Shown piece by piece: positions 1 through 10,355 of a DNA stretch of 64,000 nucleotides. The stretch's first letter is position 1. Each line of letters starts with the position of its first letter. A program made the translations under genes and the position numbers. The notes beneath the pieces are model-generated. The model saw only the letters and a list, made by a program, of their open reading frames with translations, searched no databases and was not told the DNA's origin. This DNA comes from Bremia lactucae (lineage: Eukaryota > Oomycota > Peronosporomycetes > Peronosporales > Peronosporaceae): the NCBI RefSeq assembly GCF_004359215.1, contig NW_027152029.1:1431242-1495241 (forward strand), given 5' to 3'.

Positions 1-45
1 TACAATCTGGGTTTGCTGGTTTTAAGTGTCATGCACTGTGTCAAT
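1..45 (+). repeat. Fragment related to the A-lineage LTR
   Basis: About 27 bases starting near position 12 (TTGCTGGTTTTAAGTG and what follows) match, with one or two differences, sequence in the presumed LTR of the A-lineage Gypsy elements near 16,020 and 36,787. Nothing else of the element is visible. The rest of 46-315 is AT-rich upstream sequence of the TPI gene with no other feature I can support. Confidence 0.4.
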
Positions 46-315
46 TTCCTCCTGTAGGAAATTCTATTTGTTATTCGTCTTATAGAAATTTATACTTAAG
101 TAAAGGTACATCAGCCAAAGTCGTAATACGAAGAGAAAATGGAGCTTTTACTAAATTAATTAGCACAAATTCGAAACACAAGCAATAGTGCGTCTTAATG
201 CATATTAAGTTGGCGTTTTGAAAGGTATTAAATATTCACAGCTTTCTCCAAACAAATGAATATTAAGTCAGTATTAAACTCGTAGCCACATATCTCGCTT
301 TTGTTCCCAACTCTC

Positions 316-1068
316 ATGACGCGTACGTGTCTTATCGGCGGCAATTGGAAGTGCAATGGCACGCTGCAGTCTGTCAAGGATATGTGTGCTATGCTGAACA
401 AGGTTGAATTCAACACTGAAAAGGTTGAGGTTGTTGTTGCGCCTTCGGTGCTGCATCTAAATCTAGCCAAGTCGCTATTTAAAAAAAGAATTGCCTTGGC
501 CGCACAAAACGTTAGCCTGACAGGCACTGGTGCCTACACGGGAGAGATTGCAGCTGAGCAATATTTGGATTTTGGTATCGGTTGGACCATAACGGGCCAT
601 TCGGAGCGTCGCACCTACTATGGTGAGACCGATGAGATCGTGGCGCAGAAAACGAAGCGCGCGCTTGACTTAGGCCTAAAAGTCATATTCTGCATTGGCG
701 AGGCTCTCGAGGAGCGTAAGGCTGGAAAGACTCTCGATGTACTTATCCGTCAGATGGATGCCCTATTGAATATTGTGAAGGAGTCTGATTGGGCACGCAT
801 CGTTATCGCGTACGAGCCCGTTTGGGCCATCGGAACGGGTGTCGTAGCAACCCCTGCTCAAGCTCAGCAGGCTCACAAGGATCTAAGAGCCTGGATTGCT
901 AGCAAGGTATCGGTAGCTGTGGCCGAAAGCATTCGTATCATTTACGGTGGCTCTGTTAATGACAATAATTGCGAAGAACTTATCGCGCTTGCCGACGTCG
1001 ACGGATTTCTAGTAGGCGGTGCTTCGTTAAAACCCGAATTTGAAAAAATCATCAGGAGCGCTTCATAA
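316..1068 (+). CDS. tpi: Triosephosphate isomerase (copy 1)
   Basis: Glycolytic enzyme interconverting dihydroxyacetone phosphate and glyceraldehyde 3-phosphate; predicted cytosolic because no presequence is visible. The intronless frame gives 250 residues, the usual family length. All catalytic residues are visible: Lys12 in GGNWKCN, His95 in TGHSERR and Glu167 in AYEPVWAIGTG, with the phosphate-gripping loop 6 following. The C-terminal YGGSV and GFLVGGASL phosphate-binding motifs are intact. The start is the ATG at 316; the frame is open 15 bases further upstream only through a TTG. Oomycetes also have a mitochondrial TPI-GAPDH fusion, but no GAPDH part follows here. An identical copy lies at 5463-6215. 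Confidence 0.97.
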   Translation: MTRTCLIGGNWKCNGTLQSVKDMCAMLNKVEFNTEKVEVVVAPSVLHLNLAKSLFKKRIALAAQNVSLTGTGAYTGEIAAEQYLDFGIGWTITGHSERRTYYGETDEIVAQKTKRALDLGLKVIFCIGEALEERKAGKTLDVLIRQMDALLNIVKESDWARIVIAYEPVWAIGTGVVATPAQAQQAHKDLRAWIASKVSVAVAESIRIIYGGSVNDNNCEELIALADVDGFLVGGASLKPEFEKIIRSAS

Positions 1069-1218
1069 GCATCTCCATTGGGCGAGATCATGCATGGACT
1101 AGTGGAAAATCAGTGGTTTAATCTCGAAGTGATGCCATTTTGACCTCCAGTAGTATTTTGCTAATAAAAGCTTTACGTAATAGGCCAAATTAGGTGATTT
1201 CTTTACAAAATAAAAATT

Positions 1219-1737
1219 ATGAACAGAATGCGCGATGAAGAAGATGATGAGCTGGACGAGAGCTTTCAACACTCGGACATCCCCAACACCTTTCGCGAAC
1301 TTCGTGCTTGCATGACGTGCTCGCTCATTAAGACTTTCACGCAATTTTACGACACGGGTTGCGAAAATTGTGCATTTCTCCAAATGGCCGACAATCGTCA
1401 GCGGGTGGCCGAGTGCACGTCCGCTTACTTCGAAGGGTAAGCTAACTTTTACTGCAGAGCTTTACTAAAAAATATTTTATATATGGATGCCATGTGTACT
1501 AGCATGATTGCCATGATGCAGCCCAAGGATAGCTGGGTTGCCAAGTGGCAACGCATCGGTGCGTTACGGATGCGCATTTTGGGCCAACACATATTAGCTG
1601 TACTAAACTTTCGATTTTAATATGGCGTAGTCCGTTCAATCCCAGGCATCTACGCCTTATCTGTATCTGGAGAGTTGCCCGACTCAATTAAACGTTTTCT
1701 TGAGGACAGAAACATCCCGTACCGCGTGCAGAATTAA
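1219..1737 (+). CDS. SPT4: Transcription elongation factor SPT4, three exons (copy 1)
   Basis: Small zinc-finger subunit of the DSIF (SPT4-SPT5) complex that binds elongating RNA polymerase II. Exons 1219-1436, 1503-1558 and 1631-1737 join in frame to 126 residues, close to the roughly 117 of the human protein. The introns are 66 and 72 bases with GT-AG ends. Exon 1 carries the four-cysteine zinc site (ACMTC, then GCENC). Exon 2 encodes the family signature MIAMMQPKDSWVAKWQRI and exon 3 encodes PGIYALSVSGELP. The N-terminus has an acidic extension (EEDDELDE). Only exon 1 would be found as an open frame, so the gene is easily missed. It follows TPI by 150 bases on the same strand. Confidence 0.93.
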
Positions 1738-2588
1738 GATATGGCGAGTAACGCTGCAAAGTTGCAGCTTGTATGACTACATCATTTCGCAATGCAAATT
1801 CGCTAATTTCATTTGTAAAAGCTCAAGATAAATAACTTTGCACGAAGTTTATTGCCGATTCCCGGCGTTTGTAAGCTGCTGCTGGCAACTTATTAAAAAA
1901 AATGTGCTAACGTCGGTGGGCTCAGATTAGGATATCACGCTTTTGCTGCAGCAGTAAATTTTAAAGGTTTAGTTTGATAAATCATCCAACACAGAAGCTT
2001 TGGATGCAAGCTTGCAATTAATCTGTTTTTTGCCTAGGCGCTGTCTCAATAGCGGAATTTAAAGAACAAATTATAACACTTGAATATACTGCATCCCACA
2101 CAATGCTGGGAGACACAGGAACCATTAAAATCATCGCTTTATATTTAATCAGTAGTATGAATTTCCAAGAAGTGGGGCACAAAATGTGCCTTGTTCTTAC
2201 CCACCCACCCAGCCATGCATATTAGTGATTGTGTAATTGAATTTAAATTCATTTCTATAAAGCGTCTCAAATTCAGTATTATCTCTTGATTTCAGATTCC
2301 CTTAAGGATAAGCTTGAACAATAGACTGTATATTATTACTTAAAATTTCTGCTTAATCAGTCTGCATTACTGCATTTTGAGCATGTTTACGTGGCTTAGT
2401 GCAACAATGCAATTGATGAAGCGATGAAGAAATTTGACCAGGGTTAGTTTAAAAATTAATTTGAAATAAGCAACAAATTCCTAACAAGTACATTTTAATC
2501 AAGATACATATTTTTGCCTAGGAGTCATTTGACTGTCAAGCGTAACTAAGGCGACCTTCTACGTTTTAACCCCTAAGTTTAAATTCGA
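1738..2588. other. Intergenic, no gene seen (copy 1)
   Basis: About 850 bases between the converging SPT4 and bZIP genes. AT-rich, with stops in all frames. I see no RNA gene or repeat here. The same sequence recurs at 6885-7735. Confidence 0.6.
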
Positions 2589-3773
2589 CTAACCCTTGCT
2601 CAAATTGACGAGAGCCGAAAGAAACTTGGCTTGATCTGCTGTTCGATGCACGTAAACAATTTTGTCTCCGCTAAACGAGAAATTGCTAACACCTTCGATG
2701 GTAACACGTAGGCCTTTGACGCTCTCAATAAGCTCGAGAAACTCCTTGTTCATGCTAACACCTGCGCTTTTGATCGTGCCAGAAAGCACCCAGTGCACAC
2801 GAAAGTGCTGGCTACGAGGTCCTCCACAATCGACCTTGGCGTGGTGGAGGTATATATCACCGAAAAGGTAAGCGGTGCAGAGATAGTCCAGTACCAAGGC
2901 ATCTCTGCCGCGCAAGTGCACGGATGAGTTCTGAGGACCGCTTACTATCGAGTCGTCGCGGAAGTACTTGACGGTAGATAGAATATCACCTGAATTATAG
3001 GCCTCCTCAATGTGCTTAATAATTTGAAGGCGCTTGTTTTGCAAATGCTGATACTCCTTGTCAGTGATAGTCAGAACAACGTTGGAAACGGTGCCCGAAT
3101 CCTTCTTTTCAAGATTTCGAATCTCCTGCACAAGCATATCTCGGTGCTGCTCAAGGCGCATCTTCTCATCTTCAAGATTTGAAATACGATCAAGCTTGCG
3201 CTGGCGACTTTTTCGTGCGGCAATGCGGTTGCGCTCGCGGCGCAAATTAGTTTCATCTACGGAGCCATCCGACTCGGAGCGTATCGAGCCATTTGTGCTA
3301 GCCGAGGCCTGTGCAGAGACGTACGGATCACTCTCGTAGGCGGACATTGCAGTATTCTTCGAATACTGCATCTGACTGACCATCTCATTCAGGCTCTCGC
3401 GCGTCAGACTATTGCTAGAACCCGCATTTTCCATCCTGTATCGATTCAAGGGCTCAATTGGTGACGCCTTATGCTTCTTGATAGAGGGACCTACGCGGGG
3501 CTGCATGGCGGCGAGCGCTTTGGCACGGTAGTAGCGGTCATCCGACATGTCAGTCACCATTACCGCTGAAGAAGGGAGCGCACCACGCAGGCCTGCTATT
3601 CGACTGTCTATCACGGCACCCTGACGGCTACTCACGCGACCGTTGCACGATAGGTGCATGGAGCACACCCCCTCAGCGACAGATTGATTGGAGCATAGTG
3701 CGATTGCGCAGCGGTGGAGCGAGTTCGAGATACGCGGGTTATTGACACCCCCAGTTCGTCCTCGGAGACTCAT
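2589..3773 (-). CDS. bZIP transcription factor with NTF2/SnoaL-like C-terminal region (copy 1)
   Basis: Predicted nuclear DNA-binding protein of 394 residues in one exon, ATG at 3773. The basic region lies at about residues 177-197 (RNRIAARKSRQRK) with the canonical asparagine at 182; many oomycete bZIPs replace this residue, this one does not. It is followed by a leucine zipper with heptad leucines at 200, 207, 214 and 221. Residues 250-390 look like an alpha+beta NTF2/SnoaL-type domain, a combination I associate with oomycete bZIP proteins; this part is judged by pattern only. The N-terminal 150 residues are serine-rich and probably disordered, with several cysteines at 22-43. Target genes cannot be inferred. 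It converges with SPT4. Confidence 0.9.
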   Translation of the reverse strand: MSLRGRTGGVNNPRISNSLHRCAIALCSNQSVAEGVCSMHLSCNGRVSSRQGAVIDSRIAGLRGALPSSAVMVTDMSDDRYYRAKALAAMQPRVGPSIKKHKASPIEPLNRYRMENAGSSNSLTRESLNEMVSQMQYSKNTAMSAYESDPYVSAQASASTNGSIRSESDGSVDETNLRRERNRIAARKSRQRKLDRISNLEDEKMRLEQHRDMLVQEIRNLEKKDSGTVSNVVLTITDKEYQHLQNKRLQIIKHIEEAYNSGDILSTVKYFRDDSIVSGPQNSSVHLRGRDALVLDYLCTAYLFGDIYLHHAKVDCGGPRSQHFRVHWVLSGTIKSAGVSMNKEFLELIESVKGLRVTIEGVSNFSFSGDKIVYVHRTADQAKFLSALVNLSKG

Positions 3774-4171
3774 AATCTTAAGAGACTTCTCTATAGTGAC
3801 GTGAGAATTATCGCGAAAAAGAATAGTTTAGTAAACTAATTTGAATTAAGCCAGCCAATCGAAATCGCGATTTCGTTGGGCCATGTTGAAGTAACCACAT
3901 TAACTGAAAAAAATAACCTTTTCGTAAATCGCACCGAAAAAATAATTAAGGTTATTGGAAAACAATTGTCGATTTTTCAATCGCAGAAGAAAAGAAAAAT
4001 GTTCACTACTAAAGATTGAATGAACATTCCGGCATTAACAGCCAGCGAAGCTTATAGTGGCATGACTCCCACCGAACCATATACACGCCAAACGTTGCAT
4101 AGGACTAGGAGCTGCTAATGCTCCGCAGACGTACAACTTATTTCGATTGAAACGACTTTCGAGACTCTTGT
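3774..4171. other. Upstream region of the bZIP gene
   Basis: About 400 bases between the bZIP start and the nested LTR. AT-rich; it contains an inverted pair around ATCGAAATCGCGATTTCG near 3858-3875 that could be a protein-binding palindrome, but nothing else supports that. No gene seen. Repeated at 8921-9318. Confidence 0.4.
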
Positions 4172-5092
4172 TGTGACGAGGCAATGCCGACTTGTACTGC
4201 TTCAGTACAAGTCCACTTCGCACTTCCTCAGTGCGAGCGTTGCCTCACGTCACTTCACGTACACTAGTACGTGCTGAGGAAGACTCTCTTTAAAACACTT
4301 GCTTTGTAACGGGGCACTACGACTTGTACTGCTTCAGTACAAGTCCACTTCGCACTGCTTCAGTTGCGAGTGGTGCTCTACGTTAATTGACGTACACTGT
4401 ACGTGCAGAGGAAGACTTCTCTTAAGGTAATTAGCTTAAGAGGGTAAAATGAAAACTGTATTAAATATAATTAAATGTCTCTTGTTCTATATTGGTAAAT
4501 GCTAACTTAATTATAATCTAATACCAAACATGTAAATGAATTCTTATCTCTATCTTATCTGTACTTCAATAGATTTCGCGGAAAACTCTCTCTCTTTGAT
4601 TATCCCTACAGCTGATTAGTCTGCGGAATAAATAGGTTTAATGGTCTATACCTATTTATGGATAAGAATTCTGAATATTACTATATAAAGTATTATCCTC
4701 CAAATATTATCTACCTTTTGGATAACATATTAATTAACAACCATTAAGTATTAATTTCATGCAACGATACACCCCGTTACATGCTTTAAAAAGTTAAAAG
4801 ATAACTGTATTTAATATAATTAAGTTCTTCTATTTCTATCTATTTAATACTGACTTAATTATAAACTAATACAAAACATGTAATAAAGTCTTATCTGTCT
4901 TTCTCTTTGCGCGCGTCCAGAACTGACTGGACCGCGTGGAAAGAAGATATAATGGTCAATATCTACCAATGGATAAGATTTTAAAATACTACCATGTAAG
5001 GTAATATTCTTCAAATTTTATTTACCTTTTGAATAATATATTAATTTACAACCTTTAAGTGTTACTATCATGTAACGATACACCCCGTTACA
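4172..5092 (-). mobile_element. B-lineage Gypsy LTR interrupted by a second LTR (copy 1)
   Basis: The outer LTR starts with a decayed TGTGACGAGG at 4172 and ends CCCCGTTACA at 5092. About 439 bases remain once the inner LTR at 4305-4781 and one target copy are removed. Subfamily marks are the GCGCGCGTCCAG...CTGGACCGCG hairpin and the TATAATGG stretch. The sequence at 5093-5363 continues into the 3' internal region of the element, including the start of the antisense reading frame, and is cut by the N at 5364. The strand is given as minus because a B-type LTR at 55188 shows the GTGCCCCGTTACA edge facing a primer-binding site and gag. Confidence 0.85.
4305..4781 (-). mobile_element. Solo LTR nested in the outer LTR, 5-bp target duplication TGCTT
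   Basis: A 477-base LTR from TGTAACGGGGCAC to CCCCGTTACA, flanked on both sides by TGCTT (4300-4304 and 4782-4786). The empty site is seen in the related LTR at 32450, which reads straight through ACTTGCTTTAAAG. No internal region is present, so it is a solo LTR left by LTR-LTR recombination. It belongs to the subfamily with CTGATTAGTCTGCGG, like the LTR at 20294. Confidence 0.93.
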
Positions 5093-5363
5093 TCACCTCT
5101 CCCTTAAACGACAATCACTCTGACTGTCATTGGATAGAGTGGTCACTAAATGACCACTTTATAAAAAACGATGTTGATTAATCAGATTCATCATTTTTAA
5201 TTCAATCGCATGATTAACAAGTCCATGCGGTATGCGAATAGTGCGGCGCCTTCGGCTGCGACTCATGCAGCCGCGGGCGACGCATTATTGTCTCTTGCGG
5301 CAAGACGTTCGGTCTGCCGTAGTGTCATATTCTCCCGCAACTCTAAATGTTGCGGGTGCACGT

Positions 5364-5364
5364 N
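5364..5364. other. Single N: contig junction
   Basis: One ambiguous base separates two copies of the same 5.1 kb. The sequence right of it restarts at the equivalent of position 218. This looks like a scaffold join where a contig overlap was not merged. Confidence 0.9.
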
Positions 5365-5462
5365 TTGAAAGGTATTAAATATTCACAGCTTTCTCCAAAC
5401 AAATGAATATTAAGTCAGTATTAAACTCGTAGCCACATATCTCGCTTTTGTTCCCAACTCTC

Positions 5463-6215
5463 ATGACGCGTACGTGTCTTATCGGCGGCAATTGGAAGTG
5501 CAATGGCACGCTGCAGTCTGTCAAGGATATGTGTGCTATGCTGAACAAGGTTGAATTCAACACTGAAAAGGTTGAGGTTGTTGTTGCGCCTTCGGTGCTG
5601 CATCTAAATCTAGCCAAGTCGCTATTTAAAAAAAGAATTGCCTTGGCCGCACAAAACGTTAGCCTGACAGGCACTGGTGCCTACACGGGAGAGATTGCAG
5701 CTGAGCAATATTTGGATTTTGGTATCGGTTGGACCATAACGGGCCATTCGGAGCGTCGCACCTACTATGGTGAGACCGATGAGATCGTGGCGCAGAAAAC
5801 GAAGCGCGCGCTTGACTTAGGCCTAAAAGTCATATTCTGCATTGGCGAGGCTCTCGAGGAGCGTAAGGCTGGAAAGACTCTCGATGTACTTATCCGTCAG
5901 ATGGATGCCCTATTGAATATTGTGAAGGAGTCTGATTGGGCACGCATCGTTATCGCGTACGAGCCCGTTTGGGCCATCGGAACGGGTGTCGTAGCAACCC
6001 CTGCTCAAGCTCAGCAGGCTCACAAGGATCTAAGAGCCTGGATTGCTAGCAAGGTATCGGTAGCTGTGGCCGAAAGCATTCGTATCATTTACGGTGGCTC
6101 TGTTAATGACAATAATTGCGAAGAACTTATCGCGCTTGCCGACGTCGACGGATTTCTAGTAGGCGGTGCTTCGTTAAAACCCGAATTTGAAAAAATCATC
6201 AGGAGCGCTTCATAA
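5463..6215 (+). CDS. tpi: Triosephosphate isomerase (copy 2, identical)
   Basis: Identical in sequence to 316-1068 at a constant offset of 5147; the encoded 250 residues do not differ. Same catalytic Lys12, His95 and Glu167. Because coding, intronic and intergenic bases all match copy 1, I regard it as the same locus placed twice. It should not be counted as a paralogue until read depth or long reads show two copies. If the duplication is real, it is too recent for any divergence in the gene part. Confidence 0.95.
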   Translation: MTRTCLIGGNWKCNGTLQSVKDMCAMLNKVEFNTEKVEVVVAPSVLHLNLAKSLFKKRIALAAQNVSLTGTGAYTGEIAAEQYLDFGIGWTITGHSERRTYYGETDEIVAQKTKRALDLGLKVIFCIGEALEERKAGKTLDVLIRQMDALLNIVKESDWARIVIAYEPVWAIGTGVVATPAQAQQAHKDLRAWIASKVSVAVAESIRIIYGGSVNDNNCEELIALADVDGFLVGGASLKPEFEKIIRSAS

Positions 6216-6365
6216 GCATCTCCATTGGGCGAGATCATGCATGGACTAGTGGAAAATCAGTGGTTTAATCTCGAAGTGATGCCATTTTGACCTCCAGTAG
6301 TATTTTGCTAATAAAAGCTTTACGTAATAGGCCAAATTAGGTGATTTCTTTACAAAATAAAAATT

Positions 6366-6884
6366 ATGAACAGAATGCGCGATGAAGAAGATGATGAGCT
6401 GGACGAGAGCTTTCAACACTCGGACATCCCCAACACCTTTCGCGAACTTCGTGCTTGCATGACGTGCTCGCTCATTAAGACTTTCACGCAATTTTACGAC
6501 ACGGGTTGCGAAAATTGTGCATTTCTCCAAATGGCCGACAATCGTCAGCGGGTGGCCGAGTGCACGTCCGCTTACTTCGAAGGGTAAGCTAACTTTTACT
6601 GCAGAGCTTTACTAAAAAATATTTTATATATGGATGCCATGTGTACTAGCATGATTGCCATGATGCAGCCCAAGGATAGCTGGGTTGCCAAGTGGCAACG
6701 CATCGGTGCGTTACGGATGCGCATTTTGGGCCAACACATATTAGCTGTACTAAACTTTCGATTTTAATATGGCGTAGTCCGTTCAATCCCAGGCATCTAC
6801 GCCTTATCTGTATCTGGAGAGTTGCCCGACTCAATTAAACGTTTTCTTGAGGACAGAAACATCCCGTACCGCGTGCAGAATTAA
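6366..6884 (+). CDS. SPT4: Transcription elongation factor SPT4, three exons (copy 2, identical)
   Basis: Exons 6366-6583, 6650-6705 and 6778-6884, the equivalents of copy 1 at offset 5147, with identical introns. The zinc-binding cysteines and the DSWVAKWQ signature are intact. Identical introns are strong evidence that this is the same locus represented twice in the assembly. Confidence 0.92.
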
Positions 6885-7735
6885 GATATGGCGAGTAACG
6901 CTGCAAAGTTGCAGCTTGTATGACTACATCATTTCGCAATGCAAATTCGCTAATTTCATTTGTAAAAGCTCAAGATAAATAACTTTGCACGAAGTTTATT
7001 GCCGATTCCCGGCGTTTGTAAGCTGCTGCTGGCAACTTATTAAAAAAAATGTGCTAACGTCGGTGGGCTCAGATTAGGATATCACGCTTTTGCTGCAGCA
7101 GTAAATTTTAAAGGTTTAGTTTGATAAATCATCCAACACAGAAGCTTTGGATGCAAGCTTGCAATTAATCTGTTTTTTGCCTAGGCGCTGTCTCAATAGC
7201 GGAATTTAAAGAACAAATTATAACACTTGAATATACTGCATCCCACACAATGCTGGGAGACACAGGAACCATTAAAATCATCGCTTTATATTTAATCAGT
7301 AGTATGAATTTCCAAGAAGTGGGGCACAAAATGTGCCTTGTTCTTACCCACCCACCCAGCCATGCATATTAGTGATTGTGTAATTGAATTTAAATTCATT
7401 TCTATAAAGCGTCTCAAATTCAGTATTATCTCTTGATTTCAGATTCCCTTAAGGATAAGCTTGAACAATAGACTGTATATTATTACTTAAAATTTCTGCT
7501 TAATCAGTCTGCATTACTGCATTTTGAGCATGTTTACGTGGCTTAGTGCAACAATGCAATTGATGAAGCGATGAAGAAATTTGACCAGGGTTAGTTTAAA
7601 AATTAATTTGAAATAAGCAACAAATTCCTAACAAGTACATTTTAATCAAGATACATATTTTTGCCTAGGAGTCATTTGACTGTCAAGCGTAACTAAGGCG
7701 ACCTTCTACGTTTTAACCCCTAAGTTTAAATTCGA
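6885..7735. other. Intergenic, no gene seen (copy 2)
   Basis: Same sequence as 1738-2588; nothing recognised. Confidence 0.6.
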
Positions 7736-8920
7736 CTAACCCTTGCTCAAATTGACGAGAGCCGAAAGAAACTTGGCTTGATCTGCTGTTCGATGCACGT
7801 AAACAATTTTGTCTCCGCTAAACGAGAAATTGCTAACACCTTCGATGGTAACACGTAGGCCTTTGACGCTCTCAATAAGCTCGAGAAACTCCTTGTTCAT
7901 GCTAACACCTGCGCTTTTGATCGTGCCAGAAAGCACCCAGTGCACACGAAAGTGCTGGCTACGAGGTCCTCCACAATCGACCTTGGCGTGGTGGAGGTAT
8001 ATATCACCGAAAAGGTAAGCGGTGCAGAGATAGTCCAGTACCAAGGCATCTCTGCCGCGCAAGTGCACGGATGAGTTCTGAGGACCGCTTACTATCGAGT
8101 CGTCGCGGAAGTACTTGACGGTAGATAGAATATCACCTGAATTATAGGCCTCCTCAATGTGCTTAATAATTTGAAGGCGCTTGTTTTGCAAATGCTGATA
8201 CTCCTTGTCAGTGATAGTCAGAACAACGTTGGAAACGGTGCCCGAATCCTTCTTTTCAAGATTTCGAATCTCCTGCACAAGCATATCTCGGTGCTGCTCA
8301 AGGCGCATCTTCTCATCTTCAAGATTTGAAATACGATCAAGCTTGCGCTGGCGACTTTTTCGTGCGGCAATGCGGTTGCGCTCGCGGCGCAAATTAGTTT
8401 CATCTACGGAGCCATCCGACTCGGAGCGTATCGAGCCATTTGTGCTAGCCGAGGCCTGTGCAGAGACGTACGGATCACTCTCGTAGGCGGACATTGCAGT
8501 ATTCTTCGAATACTGCATCTGACTGACCATCTCATTCAGGCTCTCGCGCGTCAGACTATTGCTAGAACCCGCATTTTCCATCCTGTATCGATTCAAGGGC
8601 TCAATTGGTGACGCCTTATGCTTCTTGATAGAGGGACCTACGCGGGGCTGCATGGCGGCGAGCGCTTTGGCACGGTAGTAGCGGTCATCCGACATGTCAG
8701 TCACCATTACCGCTGAAGAAGGGAGCGCACCACGCAGGCCTGCTATTCGACTGTCTATCACGGCACCCTGACGGCTACTCACGCGACCGTTGCACGATAG
8801 GTGCATGGAGCACACCCCCTCAGCGACAGATTGATTGGAGCATAGTGCGATTGCGCAGCGGTGGAGCGAGTTCGAGATACGCGGGTTATTGACACCCCCA
8901 GTTCGTCCTCGGAGACTCAT
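7736..8920 (-). CDS. bZIP transcription factor with NTF2/SnoaL-like tail (copy 2, identical)
   Basis: Identical to 2589-3773 at offset 5147: 394 residues, basic region with canonical Asn182, leucine heptads 200-221 and the same C-terminal alpha+beta region. Probably an assembly duplicate of copy 1, as for TPI and SPT4. Confidence 0.9.
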   Translation of the reverse strand: MSLRGRTGGVNNPRISNSLHRCAIALCSNQSVAEGVCSMHLSCNGRVSSRQGAVIDSRIAGLRGALPSSAVMVTDMSDDRYYRAKALAAMQPRVGPSIKKHKASPIEPLNRYRMENAGSSNSLTRESLNEMVSQMQYSKNTAMSAYESDPYVSAQASASTNGSIRSESDGSVDETNLRRERNRIAARKSRQRKLDRISNLEDEKMRLEQHRDMLVQEIRNLEKKDSGTVSNVVLTITDKEYQHLQNKRLQIIKHIEEAYNSGDILSTVKYFRDDSIVSGPQNSSVHLRGRDALVLDYLCTAYLFGDIYLHHAKVDCGGPRSQHFRVHWVLSGTIKSAGVSMNKEFLELIESVKGLRVTIEGVSNFSFSGDKIVYVHRTADQAKFLSALVNLSKG

Positions 8921-9318
8921 AATCTTAAGAGACTTCTCTATAGTGACGTGAGAATTATCGCGAAAAAGAATAGTTTAGTAAACTAATTTGAATTAAGCCA
9001 GCCAATCGAAATCGCGATTTCGTTGGGCCATGTTGAAGTAACCACATTAACTGAAAAAAATAACCTTTTCGTAAATCGCACCGAAAAAATAATTAAGGTT
9101 ATTGGAAAACAATTGTCGATTTTTCAATCGCAGAAGAAAAGAAAAATGTTCACTACTAAAGATTGAATGAACATTCCGGCATTAACAGCCAGCGAAGCTT
9201 ATAGTGGCATGACTCCCACCGAACCATATACACGCCAAACGTTGCATAGGACTAGGAGCTGCTAATGCTCCGCAGACGTACAACTTATTTCGATTGAAAC
9301 GACTTTCGAGACTCTTGT
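8921..9318. other. Upstream region of bZIP copy 2
   Basis: Same as 3774-4171; no gene seen. Confidence 0.4.
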
Positions 9319-10238
9319 TGTGACGAGGCAATGCCGACTTGTACTGCTTCAGTACAAGTCCACTTCGCACTTCCTCAGTGCGAGCGTTGCCTCACGTCAC
9401 TTCACGTACACTAGTACGTGCTGAGGAAGACTCTCTTTAAAACACTTGCTTTGTAACGGGGCACTACGACTTGTACTGCTTCAGTACAAGTCCACTTCGC
9501 ACTGCTTCAGTTGCGAGTGGTGCTCTACGTTAATTGACGTACACTGTACGTGCAGAGGAAGACTTCTCTTAAGGTAATTAGCTTAAGAGGGTAAAATGAA
9601 AACTGTATTAAATATAATTAAATGTCTCTTGTTCTATATTGGTAAATGCTAACTTAATTATAATCTAATACCAAACATGTAAATGAATTCTTATCTCTAT
9701 CTTATCTGTACTTCAATAGATTTCGCGGAAAACTCTCTCTCTTTGATTATCCCTACAGCTGATTAGTCTGCGGAATAAATAGGTTTAATGGTCTATACCT
9801 ATTTATGGATAAGAATTCTGAATATTACTATATAAAGTATTATCCTCCAAATATTATCTACCTTTTGGATAACATATTAATTAACAACCATTAAGTATTA
9901 ATTTCATGTAACGATACACCCCGTTACATGCTTTAAAAAGTTAAAAGATAAATGTATTTAATATAATTAAGTTCTTCTATTTCTATCTATTTAATACTGA
10001 CTTAACTATAAACTAATACAAAACATGTAATAAAGTCTTATCTGTCTTTCTCTTTGCGCGCGTCCAGAACTGACTGGACCGCGTGGAAGAAGATATAATG
10101 GTCAATATCTACCAATGGATAAGCTTTTAGAATACTACCATGTAAAGTAATATTCTTCAAATTTTATCTACCTTTTAAATAATATATTAATTTACAACCT
10201 TTAAGTGCTACTATCATGCAACGATACACCCCGTTACA
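9319..10238 (-). mobile_element. B-lineage LTR with nested solo LTR (copy 2); left LTR of mosaic B1
   Basis: Counterpart of 4172-5092. The nested solo LTR is at 9452-9928 with TGCTT duplications at 9447-9451 and 9929-9933. Unlike the gene part, this LTR differs from copy 1 by scattered substitutions and a one-base deletion, starting at 9909 (4762 in copy 1). It is the left end of the mosaic element B1. Its GTATCGTTACA edge faces the element interior, so it is read as a 3' LTR on the minus strand. Confidence 0.85.
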
Positions 10239-10355
10239 TCACCTCTCCCTTAAACGACAATCACTCTGACTGTCATTGGATAGAGTGGTCACTAAATGAC
10301 CACTTGATAAAAAACGATGTTGATTAATCAGATCCATCATTTTTAATTCAATCGC

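Noticed and set aside
301..315. Upstream extension of TPI from a TTG codon
   Set aside because: The ATG at 316 gives the exact family N-terminus and puts the catalytic Lys at residue 12.
1438..1440. Stop codon ending a 73-residue version of SPT4
   Set aside because: The TAA lies in a GTAAGC splice donor; downstream exons restore the conserved C-terminus.
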